A DNA stretch of 26,143 bases from a virus. The DNA lies in IMG/VR virus record IMGVR_UViG_3300036862_000011, positions 1 through 26,143 of that record; one strand, written 5' to 3'. Every line of letters begins with the position of its first letter. Positions within the stretch are counted from its first letter, which is position 1. A program made the translations under genes and the position numbers. This document shows, piece after piece, positions 1-6,093 of the stretch. Below the pieces are notes generated by a model, which had not been told where the DNA came from, did not search any database, and saw only the letters and a program-made list of their open reading frames with translations.

Positions 1-219
1 AACGAACTGATGAGCCCGGAAGAAATTGAGCGGCTGAAGCGCTTAATAAGCAGTGAATTAGGTTATGGAACAAAGGATGGGTATTCATTGGCTGAGCTTT
101 GCAGAACCGCCCACGCCGCGCATGAGTACAAAGCAGAAAACGAAAAGCTGCGTGCTGAGCTAAAAGAATCTCAGCAATGGGAAGCGCATTACAGAGAAAA
201 AGCACGGAGATGTTTCTAG
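1..219 (+). CDS. Partial small accessory protein, C-terminal part (cut by left edge)
   Basis: The reading frame is open to base 1, and the first in-frame Met (base 10) has no visible SD, so the gene probably starts outside the window. About 72 residues are seen. They are charged and helical: a NELMSPEEIERL start-like segment, then a TAHAAHEYKAENEKLRAEL stretch that looks like a short coiled coil. The same two blocks recur in the next gene (DELMTLEDIEEF; ARAAHEWRMKY and EENEKLRAEI), so the two are probably paralogues. No catalytic motif is seen and the function is unknown. It lies in a rightward run of tiny overlapping genes typical of a phage accessory or early region. Confidence 0.6.
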   Translation, partial: NELMSPEEIERLKRLISSELGYGTKDGYSLAELCRTAHAAHEYKAENEKLRAELKESQQWEAHYREKARRCF

Positions 220-229
220 GATGAATAAT

Positions 230-814
230 ATGACTGACGAGTTGATGACCTTAGAAGACATCGAAGAGTTTATGACAGGCCAGCCCTACGCGCCCGTGGG
301 AATGATCGAACGACTTGTTGCAACGGCCCGTGCCGCGCATGAATGGAGAATGAAGTACGATGCAAGAAAAGTAGAAGTCGCCGCCATTTATTCGCATAAC
401 GAGAATCTTGCTTCGGGTTTAGCTGATGCGCTATCTCAGCGAGATATATTGATGAAGATTATCAACGATGATGGTTCGCTAGAAACTTTCGAACAGCATA
501 GAGAGATTCTTGTCGACATGCGAGCGGCTTACAATCACTTTCCTGAGTTGCAAGAAGAAAACGAAAAGCTCCGCGCCGAGATTGCAGAGTTGAGGAAGCT
601 TCTGTCTATAGCAAGTACGGCGCTCTCAATTGCCGATGATTGGAATTTAAGCGAAGTGCAGTTAGACCAGCAACAAGCCGAGATGATAACTAATTTTGCT
701 GCCACCGATCGTGAGGATGATGAGCATCCGCATGACGAAGGATGGGTTACGACATGCGGCATTTGCAATGCTATCGATGCCGCCATAGCCGCCGAGAAGG
801 AGCAAGCCAAGTGA
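230..814 (+). CDS. Hypothetical accessory protein with coiled coil, 194 aa
   Basis: I chose the ATG at 230 because AGGA lies 8 bases upstream. The ATG at 221 has its AGG directly abutting and is less likely. The N-terminus (DELMTLEDIEEF) and the AARAAHEW block resemble the preceding partial gene. A heptad-like EENEKLRAEIAELRKLL segment (about residues 105-125) predicts a coiled coil. The C-terminus has an acidic D/E/H-rich patch followed by CGICNAIDAAIAAEKEQAK, with one CxxC pair. The last codons (EQAK, stop) belong to a junction sequence repeated at other gene boundaries of this array. The stop overlaps the next start (GTGA). Function unknown; probably cytoplasmic. Confidence 0.65.
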   Translation: MTDELMTLEDIEEFMTGQPYAPVGMIERLVATARAAHEWRMKYDARKVEVAAIYSHNENLASGLADALSQRDILMKIINDDGSLETFEQHREILVDMRAAYNHFPELQEENEKLRAEIAELRKLLSIASTALSIADDWNLSEVQLDQQQAEMITNFAATDREDDEHPHDEGWVTTCGICNAIDAAIAAEKEQAK

Positions 815-1047
815 GCGAAGAACTTCACAGCTGTTCAAACTGCCGGCATTTATGGAAAGAAATAGAAAGCTGGGAACTTAGCCATATTTGGGGATGGAAG
901 TGTGAAGCAAAACCAAATATGTCAAATTTAAAATCATTTCCATTTAAACGAACAAAATGCAAAAGCTTCGAACAGCGTGAAATATCAGATTTTCCCGATA
1001 TGAAGGCATTGATGCTCTTGTGTAAAAGTGACGAGCAAACCAAATGA
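811..1047 (+). CDS. Small Cys-containing protein, 78 aa, GTG start
   Basis: The GTG at 811 overlaps the previous stop (GTGA) and has AAGGAG about 9 bases upstream, so the longer frame from 742 is not the real start. The product begins MSEE and carries HSCSNCRHLW near residue 8, then single Cys residues in WKCEAKP and TKCKSF. This could be a four-Cys zinc-binding knuckle, although the last two Cys do not form a canonical CxxC. It ends DEQTK, stop, which is a variant of the EQAK junction. It overlaps the next ATG by 4 bases. Not recognised as a named family. Confidence 0.6.
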   Translation: MSEELHSCSNCRHLWKEIESWELSHIWGWKCEAKPNMSNLKSFPFKRTKCKSFEQREISDFPDMKALMLLCKSDEQTK

Positions 1048-1238
1048 GCGAAGAGAAAAGCTACGGACAAATATTATGGGAAATAACGTACCCCACAGCA
1101 GTATGGAAATGGCCTGAACTGGAGAAATTATTGCAAGAGGACTTGGAAAGGCGCGCTCAGACCGTCATCTCCGAATTCCTGCGCCGCAATGGGAAGGGCT
1201 GTGGCATGGTTAGATCTAAGCAAGATGACAATGAGTGA
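1044..1238 (+). CDS. Small accessory protein, SEEKSYG / VISEFLRRNG type, 64 aa
   Basis: The start ATG overlaps the preceding stop (ATGA). The N-terminus MSEEKSYG and the C-terminal block VISEFLRRNG are shared almost exactly with the gene at 1416, but the middle (LWEITYPTAVWKWPELEKLL) differs. The shared C-terminal block is identical at DNA level over 32 bases (1162-1193 versus 1498-1529), which points to recent recombination between the two genes. After this block the reading frame runs into a short basic tail and may be a degenerated end. No catalytic residues are recognised and the function is unknown. Confidence 0.55.
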   Translation: MSEEKSYGQILWEITYPTAVWKWPELEKLLQEDLERRAQTVISEFLRRNGKGCGMVRSKQDDNE

Positions 1239-1419
1239 AGAGAATACATTAGAGCAAGTATTATCAAAAATAGAAAAGGCAAAATGTCTTCTCGAAGAGA
1301 CATTCCTAGATAAATCTATAAGCCCACACAGCCAAGTAAATATAAATGGCGTTTGCGATATTCTAGATAGTATCCTAGAAGAAATTAGGAAGGTAGCCTG
1401 GGAGGAGCAAGCCAAATGA
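1231..1419 (+). CDS. Small helical accessory protein, 62 aa
   Basis: I chose the ATG at 1231 because its first codons (MSEEN, DNA ATGAGTGAAGAGAA) match the starts of neighbouring genes and overlap the end of the preceding gene. An ATG six bases earlier (1225) is also possible. The product is acidic and predicted helical (LEQVLSKIEKAKCLLEE and CDILDSILEEIRKVAWEE). It ends EEQAK, stop, with the same junction DNA as the 230-814 gene, and overlaps the next ATG by four bases. No known domain is seen. The SD is weak, so translation is probably coupled to the upstream gene. Confidence 0.5.
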   Translation: MSEENTLEQVLSKIEKAKCLLEETFLDKSISPHSQVNINGVCDILDSILEEIRKVAWEEQAK

Positions 1420-1691
1420 ATGAAGAGAAAAGCTATGGCGATGTAGCCTATGAAGCATTCCACGCGAATGACAGAGATTTTGATATAGTAGCTAAGGCCG
1501 TCATCTCCGAATTCCTGCGCCGCAATGGGGAGCCGTTTTTATATCTAGATCCGGAAACCGGCGATACCTGCGGCAACAGAAATGAGGTTTATCATTTCCC
1601 CCTCTTCGCCGCGCCTCAGGGCGACAATAAATTACAACCGCATAGTCAACAATTGCACAAGCGCAGTACAAGCGAGCCCAGCGGCGATTAG
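1416..1691 (+). CDS. Small accessory protein, second SEEKSYG-type copy, 91 aa
   Basis: This begins ATGA-overlapped with the upstream gene. MNEEKSYG and AVISEFLRRNG repeat the gene at 1044. After that it continues with EPFLYLDPETG and VYHFPLFAAPQG, a pattern I associate with short phage proteins of unknown function. The final roughly 20 codons (about 1632-1691) lie antisense to a convincing small membrane-protein gene on the minus strand. The Ser/His/Gln-rich tail may therefore be extra sequence forced by that overlap. Function unknown. Confidence 0.55.
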   Translation: MNEEKSYGDVAYEAFHANDRDFDIVAKAVISEFLRRNGEPFLYLDPETGDTCGNRNEVYHFPLFAAPQGDNKLQPHSQQLHKRSTSEPSGD

Positions 1692-1778
1692 ATTAATTCT
1701 CCCGGAAGGAATGCCGATGGCGGCCAAGAAAAACAAAATGAAGGCGGCGACTAGTAGGATGATAATGAGTAAAGACAT
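1632..1778 (-). CDS. Hidden small membrane protein, 48 aa, two hydrophobic segments
   Basis: This minus-strand frame starts at an ATG preceded by AGGAGA at 6-base spacing, the best SD in this part of the window. The 48-residue product has one hydrophobic helix at about residues 2-22 (SLLIIILLVAAFILFFLAA), a short GIPSGRINL turn, and a second at about 29-46 (LIAAGLACTALVQLL). The SRINLIALGLA-like turn is a pattern I recall from small phage and bacterial membrane proteins of unknown role, so it may be a conserved family. It lies antisense to the end of the + gene at 1416-1691. No promoter was identified. A holin-like or superinfection role is only a guess. Confidence 0.65.
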   Translation of the reverse strand: MSLLIIILLVAAFILFFLAAIGIPSGRINLIAAGLACTALVQLLTMRL

Positions 1779-1801
1779 GATTTTCTCCTATGGCTTATAA
1801 G

Positions 1802-1972
1802 ATGAAGCCCACATATTTCAAGATTGAAATCGAACTTGATACAAAAGCAAGAATATATAGCAGATGGAAATCAGCTTATTATGATGAAATGGCCGGAAGA
1901 AATGTAAAATCAATTGGATTCTGGTTCGGCATTCTTTGCGTGAGGATTGTCATTAATGATGAACGAATATAA
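1802..1972 (+). CDS. Hypothetical small protein, 56 aa
   Basis: The frame also has an ATG at 1790, but that one sits directly behind a pyrimidine tract that is the complement of the opposite gene's SD. The ATG at 1802, starting MKPTYFKIEIELD, looks more natural, though its SD is weak. The protein is basic and aromatic-rich (SRWKSAYYDEMAGRN, then SIGFWFGILCVRIVIND), suggesting a small beta-rich fold rather than a membrane protein. It is divergent from the hidden minus gene at 1778. Function not recognised. Confidence 0.5.
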   Translation: MKPTYFKIEIELDTKARIYSRWKSAYYDEMAGRNVKSIGFWFGILCVRIVINDERI

Positions 1973-1999
1973 TCTGATCGATAGCGAACTAATGAGAAA

Positions 2000-2221
2000 A
2001 TGATTTCTATGAAACGTATCGCCCCGCAGGAAGATGATGACGATGATGTTTGTCACTATGAATTTCCTGACTGCGGGAGATTGATCCTAGATACCATCCA
2101 TGGTCGAATAATAATTGATGTACGCAAGAATGACGTAAATTCATTCGTGTTTGTGAATGGCGTGAGAATTGATAAGTTATTGATTCAAAATATCACTCAG
2201 GCAAATCATTCACATCATTAG
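2000..2221 (+). CDS. Hypothetical small acidic-start protein, 73 aa
   Basis: The frame starts at ATG 2000 with a poor, close GAGA; a second ATG at 2009 is an alternative. Residues 10-16 are a run of Asp (EDDDDDV). The rest alternates hydrophobic and polar residues (GRLILDTIHGRIIIDV, FVFVNGVRI), which suggests a small beta-sheet protein. Its last 29 bases overlap, tail to tail, the last gene of the leftward late operon, so this is the convergence point of the + array and the late genes. I see no clear intrinsic terminator at this junction. Confidence 0.5.
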   Translation: MISMKRIAPQEDDDDDVCHYEFPDCGRLILDTIHGRIIIDVRKNDVNSFVFVNGVRIDKLLIQNITQANHSHH

Positions 2222-2408
2222 TTGCCGTCGCCCTAGCCTCATCAAGCGCAGTCTGAATCGCCGCTTTTTCTTCTTCAGTCCAATCGTCTCGATTCGCAGC
2301 AATACGCGCTCCGATTGTGTCGCTCACTTTTTGCCATTCGGCTAATCCAATATTGGCAAGACGCAATATATCAACTGCGGCCGAGATAATTTCTAATTGA
2401 CTTGTCAT
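2193..2408 (-). CDS. Small helical protein at the end of the lysis cassette, 71 aa
   Basis: This is the last gene of the leftward late operon. It starts ATGA-overlapped with the lipoprotein gene and has GGAG 6 bases upstream. It is predicted all-helical, with an N-terminal amphipathic stretch (LEIISAAVDILRLANIGLAEW) and an acidic C-terminal half (WTEEEKAAIQTALDEARATA). It has no signal peptide or membrane segment. Short helical proteins of this look often lie beside phage lysis or tail-end genes, but I know no assigned function. Confidence 0.7.
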   Translation of the reverse strand: MTSQLEIISAAVDILRLANIGLAEWQKVSDTIGARIAANRDDWTEEEKAAIQTALDEARATATNDVNDLPE

Positions 2409-2776
2409 TGCGCTCCTCTCTTCTTGAGCGTGGATTGCAGGGCCTCCAGCAGGCTTGTGGCGGCGCCAAGATGCGCATTGGCAACATTAACGCTTCCAGA
2501 AGATAGCGCGCCCTCGGCGGACATTATAATGCTTCTGGCTTCGTCCGCCCTAGCAAGAAACTGCAAACCTTCAGCTCTGGTAATACGCTTGCGCACCGCC
2601 AAATCATCAATAGATTTATAAGTAGCAGTTAAGCTGGCCTTGGCATATTGAATACGATCTTCGGTCGTTTGGGGCGGCTGAAGTGATTGACAGGCGACAA
2701 TGAGGCCAGTAGAAAATATTGCGAAGATGGCAAACCATTGCGCCAATAAAGACCATTCTCGATTGTCGCGCCTCAT
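2405..2776 (-). CDS. Lysis-cassette lipoprotein, possible spanin component, 123 aa
   Basis: The N-terminus is basic (MRRDNRE) followed by a hydrophobic stretch and the lipobox-like LIVAC at residues 25-29. Signal peptidase II cleavage and lipid anchoring of Cys29 are therefore likely. The mature part (TEDRIQYAKASLTATYKSID and the helices after it) is helical with no transmembrane segment, as expected for a periplasmic lipoprotein. It overlaps the holin candidate (ATGA) and sits downstream of the endolysin. That position suggests a role in outer-membrane disruption (o-spanin-like). Classical o-spanins are usually shorter and Pro-rich, so the spanin call is an inference from position and topology. 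Confidence 0.6.
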   Translation of the reverse strand: MRRDNREWSLLAQWFAIFAIFSTGLIVACQSLQPPQTTEDRIQYAKASLTATYKSIDDLAVRKRITRAEGLQFLARADEARSIIMSAEGALSSGSVNVANAHLGAATSLLEALQSTLKKRGAQ

Positions 2777-2997
2777 GCGTTGTCCTTTCCTTTCTCCAAT
2801 ACGCTTTGTGTGGTATGAAATCGGATAAGTATGACCAAAATACCCATTATTCTGACCATGTTATCGTACGCCTCAGACCCCAAAAGTCCGGAGAATTGAT
2901 CCGCAATCAATGGCCACCAATTAGGCATCGATATGACCATGACGCCTAACCATGCAGTCCAGGATTTTAAGATTCCAAGTAGGTATTCGCTAAGCAT
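2773..2997 (-). CDS. Holin candidate, 74 aa membrane protein
   Basis: A strong SD (AAGGAGA) precedes the ATG. The protein has two hydrophobic stretches, at about residues 5-30 (YLLGILKSWTAWLGVMVISMP) and 45-60 (NMVRIMGILVILIRF), separated by an acidic/polar loop. It ends in a charged tail (LEKGKDNA). Its size, topology and position between a free endolysin without a signal peptide and a lipoprotein gene fit a phage holin, which would permeabilise the inner membrane to release the endolysin. No specific holin family is recognised. The downstream lipoprotein gene overlaps it by 4 bases. Confidence 0.65.
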   Translation of the reverse strand: MLSEYLLGILKSWTAWLGVMVISMPNWWPLIADQFSGLLGSEAYDNMVRIMGILVILIRFHTTQSVLEKGKDNA

Positions 2998-3009
2998 GAT
3001 TATCTCCTT

Positions 3010-3351
3010 TTATTTGACGCCATTAAATTCTAGAGAAAAATGGCCAGCATCTTTAGACTTAAAACGATATCCGGCTGATCCTCCAAGCTGCTCCCACTCC
3101 AAAACAAGCGGCAAATAGTCCTCTGGATCACTTGTATATTTTCCTCCAACGAATAAATTAAAATCCACTGCAAGCCGCTTAATATGTAAAGAATTGGCTA
3201 TTCCGATGCCTTTCTTAGCATTGAGCGCAGCCTGCTCTGGCGTGCGATAAGCTTCACCAAAGGTCAATTCGTATCCATGATCATAGCTCCATAGAATGAG
3301 CTGTCCGATCATCTTTGTAAACTGTCGCTGTTTCTCTGATAATGTACTCAT
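3010..3351 (-). CDS. Endolysin, M15-family peptidase, 113 aa
   Basis: This is a peptidoglycan peptidase of the M15 (VanY / T5-endolysin-like) type, cutting L-Ala-D-Glu or D-Ala-D-Ala bonds; the exact bond cannot be read from sequence. Visible marks are the substrate-side GEAYRTPEQ block (about residues 33-41), the zinc motif SLHIKRLAVDF (H-x6-D, about residues 54-64) and the terminal GHFSLEF block (third zinc ligand His, about 103). Length is typical of single-domain M15 phage lysins and there is no signal peptide, so it needs the holin for export. It starts in a 4-base overlap with the DUF1508-like gene and ends 12 bases before the holin candidate. Confidence 0.88.
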   Translation of the reverse strand: MSTLSEKQRQFTKMIGQLILWSYDHGYELTFGEAYRTPEQAALNAKKGIGIANSLHIKRLAVDFNLFVGGKYTSDPEDYLPLVLEWEQLGGSAGYRFKSKDAGHFSLEFNGVK

Positions 3352-3536
3352 TTCAATTCCACGATTTCAGCATTTTTCAGATCGGACTTCAGAGCCACAA
3401 TGATGTGATAAACGTCCGTCTTGTTCTTATAGCCCTCGCTTTGCGCAACCGTCTTTCCATTCGCCGCGACAACGCGGAAGTACCATTGCGTTCTGAATGT
3501 TCGAAACGATAGTCGAGAAAAAATATGAATTCGCAT
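3348..3536 (-). CDS. DUF1508/YegP-like protein, 62 aa
   Basis: The C-terminal two thirds contain the pattern YFRVVAANGKTVAQSEGYKN, which matches DUF1508 (UPF0339, YegP-like): a strand, AxNG-x-x-x-x-S-E-x-Y, then a helix. The N-terminus is basic and hydrophobic (MRIHIFSRLSFRTFRTQW). The family's biochemical role is not established. Here it is directly upstream of, and overlapping, the M15 endolysin. The domain occurs in bacteria and phages, and its presence inside a lysis cassette is unusual. Confidence 0.75.
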   Translation of the reverse strand: MRIHIFSRLSFRTFRTQWYFRVVAANGKTVAQSEGYKNKTDVYHIIVALKSDLKNAEIVELK

Positions 3537-3537
3537 A

Positions 3538-3762
3538 TCACGGCCCCATGAATTGCTTGGCGAATTCAGGATTGCTTTGTATCATTTGCAAGAACTGCAT
3601 TCGACTCATGGGTTGTTGTCCCGCTTCTACTGCCTGCGATACATGCTTTGCATAAGCATCTTGATTGCCGAGTATTCCAGCAGGTGAAGTCGGGCTCATC
3701 ATGCCTTTCAAGCGCGCCAGCCAGTTCATTCCGCCTTGTTGTGGTTGTCCATAGTCCGGCAT
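3538..3762 (-). CDS. Hypothetical small protein, Q/M-rich, 74 aa
   Basis: The ATG has AGGAGA at 6-base spacing. The product is Gln/Met/Pro-rich (MPDYGQPQQGGMNWLARLKG at the start; MSRMQFLQMIQSNPEF near the end) with no membrane segment. The composition resembles the N-termini of the large ejection-type proteins upstream, so it may be a small virion protein. It is the first gene of the minus-strand lysis segment after the interruption by two + genes. A promoter of its own in 3763-3837 is possible but I see no convincing minus-strand boxes. Confidence 0.6.
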   Translation of the reverse strand: MPDYGQPQQGGMNWLARLKGMMSPTSPAGILGNQDAYAKHVSQAVEAGQQPMSRMQFLQMIQSNPEFAKQFMGP

Positions 3763-3782
3763 GATCTTCTCCTATGATTCGG

Positions 3783-3812
3783 TTAACAGAAATTTATGCT
3801 ACTACAGATTAT
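3783..3812 (+). promoter_or_regulatory. Candidate promoter for the two + strand membrane genes
   Basis: TTAACA (3783-3788, 5 of 6 to the sigma70 -35 box) and GATTAT (3807-3812, 4 of 6 to the -10 box) are spaced by 18 bases and lie 26 bases before an ATG with a strong SD. The boxes fall in the short divergent gap 3763-3837. Confidence 0.4.
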
Positions 3813-3837
3813 GCTGTTTCCTCAATTAGGAGGAAAT

Positions 3838-3975
3838 ATGTTCTGGATAAAACTTATTGCGCAAATGTTTGCTCTTTTGATTCTGCCATTAATATTAGCA
3901 GCCATCATTCCGCCAATAGCCGTCTATGCCGTCGAAGCGCTTGTGATTCTTTATATTCATGGCGAGCTGTCATGA
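3838..3975 (+). CDS. Small membrane protein A on the opposite strand, 45 aa
   Basis: A perfect AGGAGG lies 5 bases before the ATG. The product is almost entirely hydrophobic (FWIKLIAQMFALLILPLIL, then AAIIPPIAVYAVEALVILYI) with a central Pro-Pro break, so one long or two short membrane helices are likely. The tail is polar (HGELS). It is read on the + strand while all flanking late genes are read on the minus strand, and it overlaps the next small gene by 4 bases (ATGA). Size and topology allow a holin, antiholin or membrane toxin-like role, but no family is recognised. Confidence 0.65.
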   Translation: MFWIKLIAQMFALLILPLILAAIIPPIAVYAVEALVILYIHGELS

Positions 3976-4109
3976 AAGTTATCATTGCCTTTTGTATCCT
4001 ATGTCTCGTCGCTTTTTCCGGGCATATCATTGTGCGGCTTTTTGCCATCTGCCTACGCGGCATAAATCGGCTGACTACTCCGCCCTGGACGCCTCCCGAG
4101 AAGGACTAA
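3972..4109 (+). CDS. Small membrane protein B on the opposite strand, 45 aa
   Basis: This starts in the ATGA overlap with membrane protein A, with GGCGAG just upstream. It has one hydrophobic helix at about residues 3-28 (IIAFCILCLVAFSGHIIVR and following), a basic stretch (CLRGINR) and a Pro-rich tail (TTPPWTPPEKD). The N-terminal half also resembles an uncleaved signal anchor. The last 35 bases are antisense to the 3' end of the 672-residue ejection-protein gene. A pair of co-translated small membrane proteins is reminiscent of holin/antiholin pairs; this is an inference only. Confidence 0.6.
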   Translation: MKVIIAFCILCLVAFSGHIIVRLFAICLRGINRLTTPPWTPPEKD

Positions 4110-6093
4110 GCGCTTTCTCAATCCGCAGGCGCATTTTTTTATCCTTCATCCTCCCTAATACGAATTTTAGGCCGCTTCCGATAGGCAGTGGCACACCGGT
4201 TGCGGCAAAAGTAATGCCGCCCTCAATAATCATGGCCTTGATGCTTGATGCCGTGTTGGAATAATTTACTGCGCCAGCGACGGGAATATTTAAGTCGTCA
4301 ATCACCTGAGAAAGCTCTCTCAATTTGGCTGCATTATTTTTGCCAAAAATAAGATCGAGCTTTTCATCGCTAATTGTCTTTAATGCCTTTGACATGCCAG
4401 CGGGAGAGACTATTGGCTGACCATAAGCATCAGTTACGGATTTATTTTTCGTGGCCTGTTCTTTTAACCAATCTATTGTTACGCCCTGCAAGTCTCTCCA
4501 TGCCTGCGCACCTTTTGGGCCGCCACGAAATAATGTAGTCCGAAGATTGCGTAGATCTTGAATGGAATATTCACCGGGAACTGCTTTTTGCCAAACATCC
4601 TCATAGGCAATAGCCCTATCAGTCGTTCCAGGTTTTGTCGCTAGAATTTTTGCAATCGCACCTTGATTCTTGAACTCGTTCGCGTATCGCTCATATGAGC
4701 GTCTAGCGGCTTTGTATGTTTCGCCGCCTTGTCCTTCAGTAAGTTGGTCAATGATTCTTTTTGCCGGCGGCCCAAAGTAAGAATTAGCGCCTTCTGTGGA
4801 ATTGGCCCCAATCGTTTTGCGAATTTCTTCCAGATCGTAAATCGGCAATGGTTTCCCCGTAGGAATCAAATCCCCTTCTGGACCGATTTCCGCAGCACCT
4901 AATCTTTTTAGCTCTCGACTTATTACATTTAAGACGGGCGCATTGGTGGCAGAAGAGATATTTTTGTTGGCATAATCAATGAGAGAATCTACCGGCAATT
5001 CATCATTCATTGCGCCTTGTTGCCTTGCAATTTTATATTTCGTGTCGACTTCAGACTTCGCCGCCATCATGCGATTCCGGGTAACATTATCAATACGCTT
5101 TCCTAGTTCGATCATTGTCGGCGCGGTACCTCCGGTCTGCTCTTGATAGACATCAAAATTTTGCATTAGCCGCGCATTGTTTTCTGCATTCCGCTCGCGA
5201 AGCGGTAGTCCTTCTTCAGTTTTTGCGATATCGCTCTCGAATTTTTGTTGTGTCAGATCGCGAGAAAGCGTCCCTTCTGTTGGCTTTACCGGCACCGGCA
5301 AATTCTCGGCTCTTGCCAATCGTTGGGCACGTAATTCAGCTTCTGCCGCCCCAACGCCAGGCATTGCTGCTATGGCCTCTTGAGGCGTCTTCGTGATAAA
5401 CTTTTCAAACAATGGTGAGACTGTTCTTCCGACGGCTTGCTCAGCCTTCATTGCTGCGCCGCCAATCCCGGCCTTGATAGCCCCAGTTGGGAATCCTGGA
5501 GATATTGGCGGCAATGAGCCAAGGACTTCAGCAGCCTTTTCGGTGATGGCTTGCCCGGTCTGGCTACGCGGCTGATAGGTTAATGCCCCCGCAGTTTCCA
5601 TTGCCTTCTGTTCCGCCTCTGGCATCGGCGCACCGCCAATACGCGCCGCCGCCCCACGAATACCGCCAGCAATACCGCCTAGCATTCCACTACCCATTGC
5701 CAGCGCTGTTTCCCCTGCGCCCATAGCGGCTTCTAGGCGAGGATATTCAGCCGCGAATTTTTCAGCCGCAGTTGGCCCTTGAGCCGCTGATTGCGAAGAG
5801 GCTTGGCCTTGTATGCCGGATGGAATTTGCTCCAGCATTTGCATGGGTGTTTTGGGCGCAGCCTTCGGCTCTGATGCGGACTCTTCAAGAATCCATCGAT
5901 CCTGTCTGGCTTGTTGCATTCGCGGCTGCGCCGCTTGGCCGATTGGCGCACCATTCCAATTCATAGCGATCATGCCTGGCGTAGGAGTTCGCCCAGGGGC
6001 GCGAACTTGCAGATTGGACGTTCCTTCCTTGATATCAGTCGCCGTAGTGCCCGGAGCACCCATTGGCTGATCGTCTTCGAGAACCCAAGGCAT
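4075..6093 (-). CDS. Large virion/DNA-ejection-type protein, 672 aa
   Basis: The start ATG is in a TAATG overlap with the previous stop and has GAGGG 8 bases upstream. The frame extends upstream to 6111 only through a TTG codon. The N-terminal roughly 130 residues are Gln/Pro/Ala-rich and low-complexity. Then follows an Ala/Gly-rich stretch (about 130-165: AMGAGETALAMGSGMLGGIAGGIRGAA) that could be membrane-active. A long charged helical region covers about 250-600, and a basic C-terminus ends MKDKKMRLRIEKAL. Third of three consecutive large proteins between tail fibres and lysis genes, in the position of podovirus internal virion (ejection) proteins such as P22 gp7/gp20/gp16. No lysozyme motif is seen. 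Confidence 0.65.
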   Translation of the reverse strand: MPWVLEDDQPMGAPGTTATDIKEGTSNLQVRAPGRTPTPGMIAMNWNGAPIGQAAQPRMQQARQDRWILEESASEPKAAPKTPMQMLEQIPSGIQGQASSQSAAQGPTAAEKFAAEYPRLEAAMGAGETALAMGSGMLGGIAGGIRGAAARIGGAPMPEAEQKAMETAGALTYQPRSQTGQAITEKAAEVLGSLPPISPGFPTGAIKAGIGGAAMKAEQAVGRTVSPLFEKFITKTPQEAIAAMPGVGAAEAELRAQRLARAENLPVPVKPTEGTLSRDLTQQKFESDIAKTEEGLPLRERNAENNARLMQNFDVYQEQTGGTAPTMIELGKRIDNVTRNRMMAAKSEVDTKYKIARQQGAMNDELPVDSLIDYANKNISSATNAPVLNVISRELKRLGAAEIGPEGDLIPTGKPLPIYDLEEIRKTIGANSTEGANSYFGPPAKRIIDQLTEGQGGETYKAARRSYERYANEFKNQGAIAKILATKPGTTDRAIAYEDVWQKAVPGEYSIQDLRNLRTTLFRGGPKGAQAWRDLQGVTIDWLKEQATKNKSVTDAYGQPIVSPAGMSKALKTISDEKLDLIFGKNNAAKLRELSQVIDDLNIPVAGAVNYSNTASSIKAMIIEGGITFAATGVPLPIGSGLKFVLGRMKDKKMRLRIEKALSPSREASRAE
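4110..4140 (+). terminator. Weak candidate terminator after the + membrane pair
   Basis: GCGC (4110-4113) can pair with GCGC (4129-4132), followed by A and seven T (4134-4140). The stem is only 4 bp with a 15-base loop. It lies inside the 3' end of the opposing gene. Confidence 0.3.

Larger units (their letters stand above)
800..1438 (+). repeat. Repeated gene-junction sequences in the accessory array
   Basis: Near-identical DNA spans successive gene boundaries. The copies are at 800-821, 1033-1066 and 1405-1438; the last two match at 30 of 34 positions and run into GAGAAAAGCTAYGG. A shorter version of the start half (ATGAGYGAAGAGAA) lies at 1231. Each copy contains the end of one gene (E/D-Q-A/T-K, stop), the 4-base stop/start overlap and the start of the next (MSEE/MNEE). 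A separate exact 32-base direct repeat lies at 1162-1193 and 1498-1529, inside the 3' part of two genes. These repeats could let cassettes be gained or lost by homologous exchange. Confidence 0.8.

Noticed and set aside
535-828. 97-codon minus frame and similar minus frames (825-1070, 1128-1463)
   Set aside because: Ser/Cys-rich complements of the + accessory genes; no SD.
1582-1800. 72-codon + strand frame
   Set aside because: Overlaps the 1416-1691 gene in another frame and is antisense to the better-supported 48-residue membrane gene; an internal start at 1717 has a good SD but gives only 27 residues.
1957-2004. 15-codon + frame ending DSELMRK
   Set aside because: Too short and without SD to call a gene; kept only as a possible remnant of the first-gene family.
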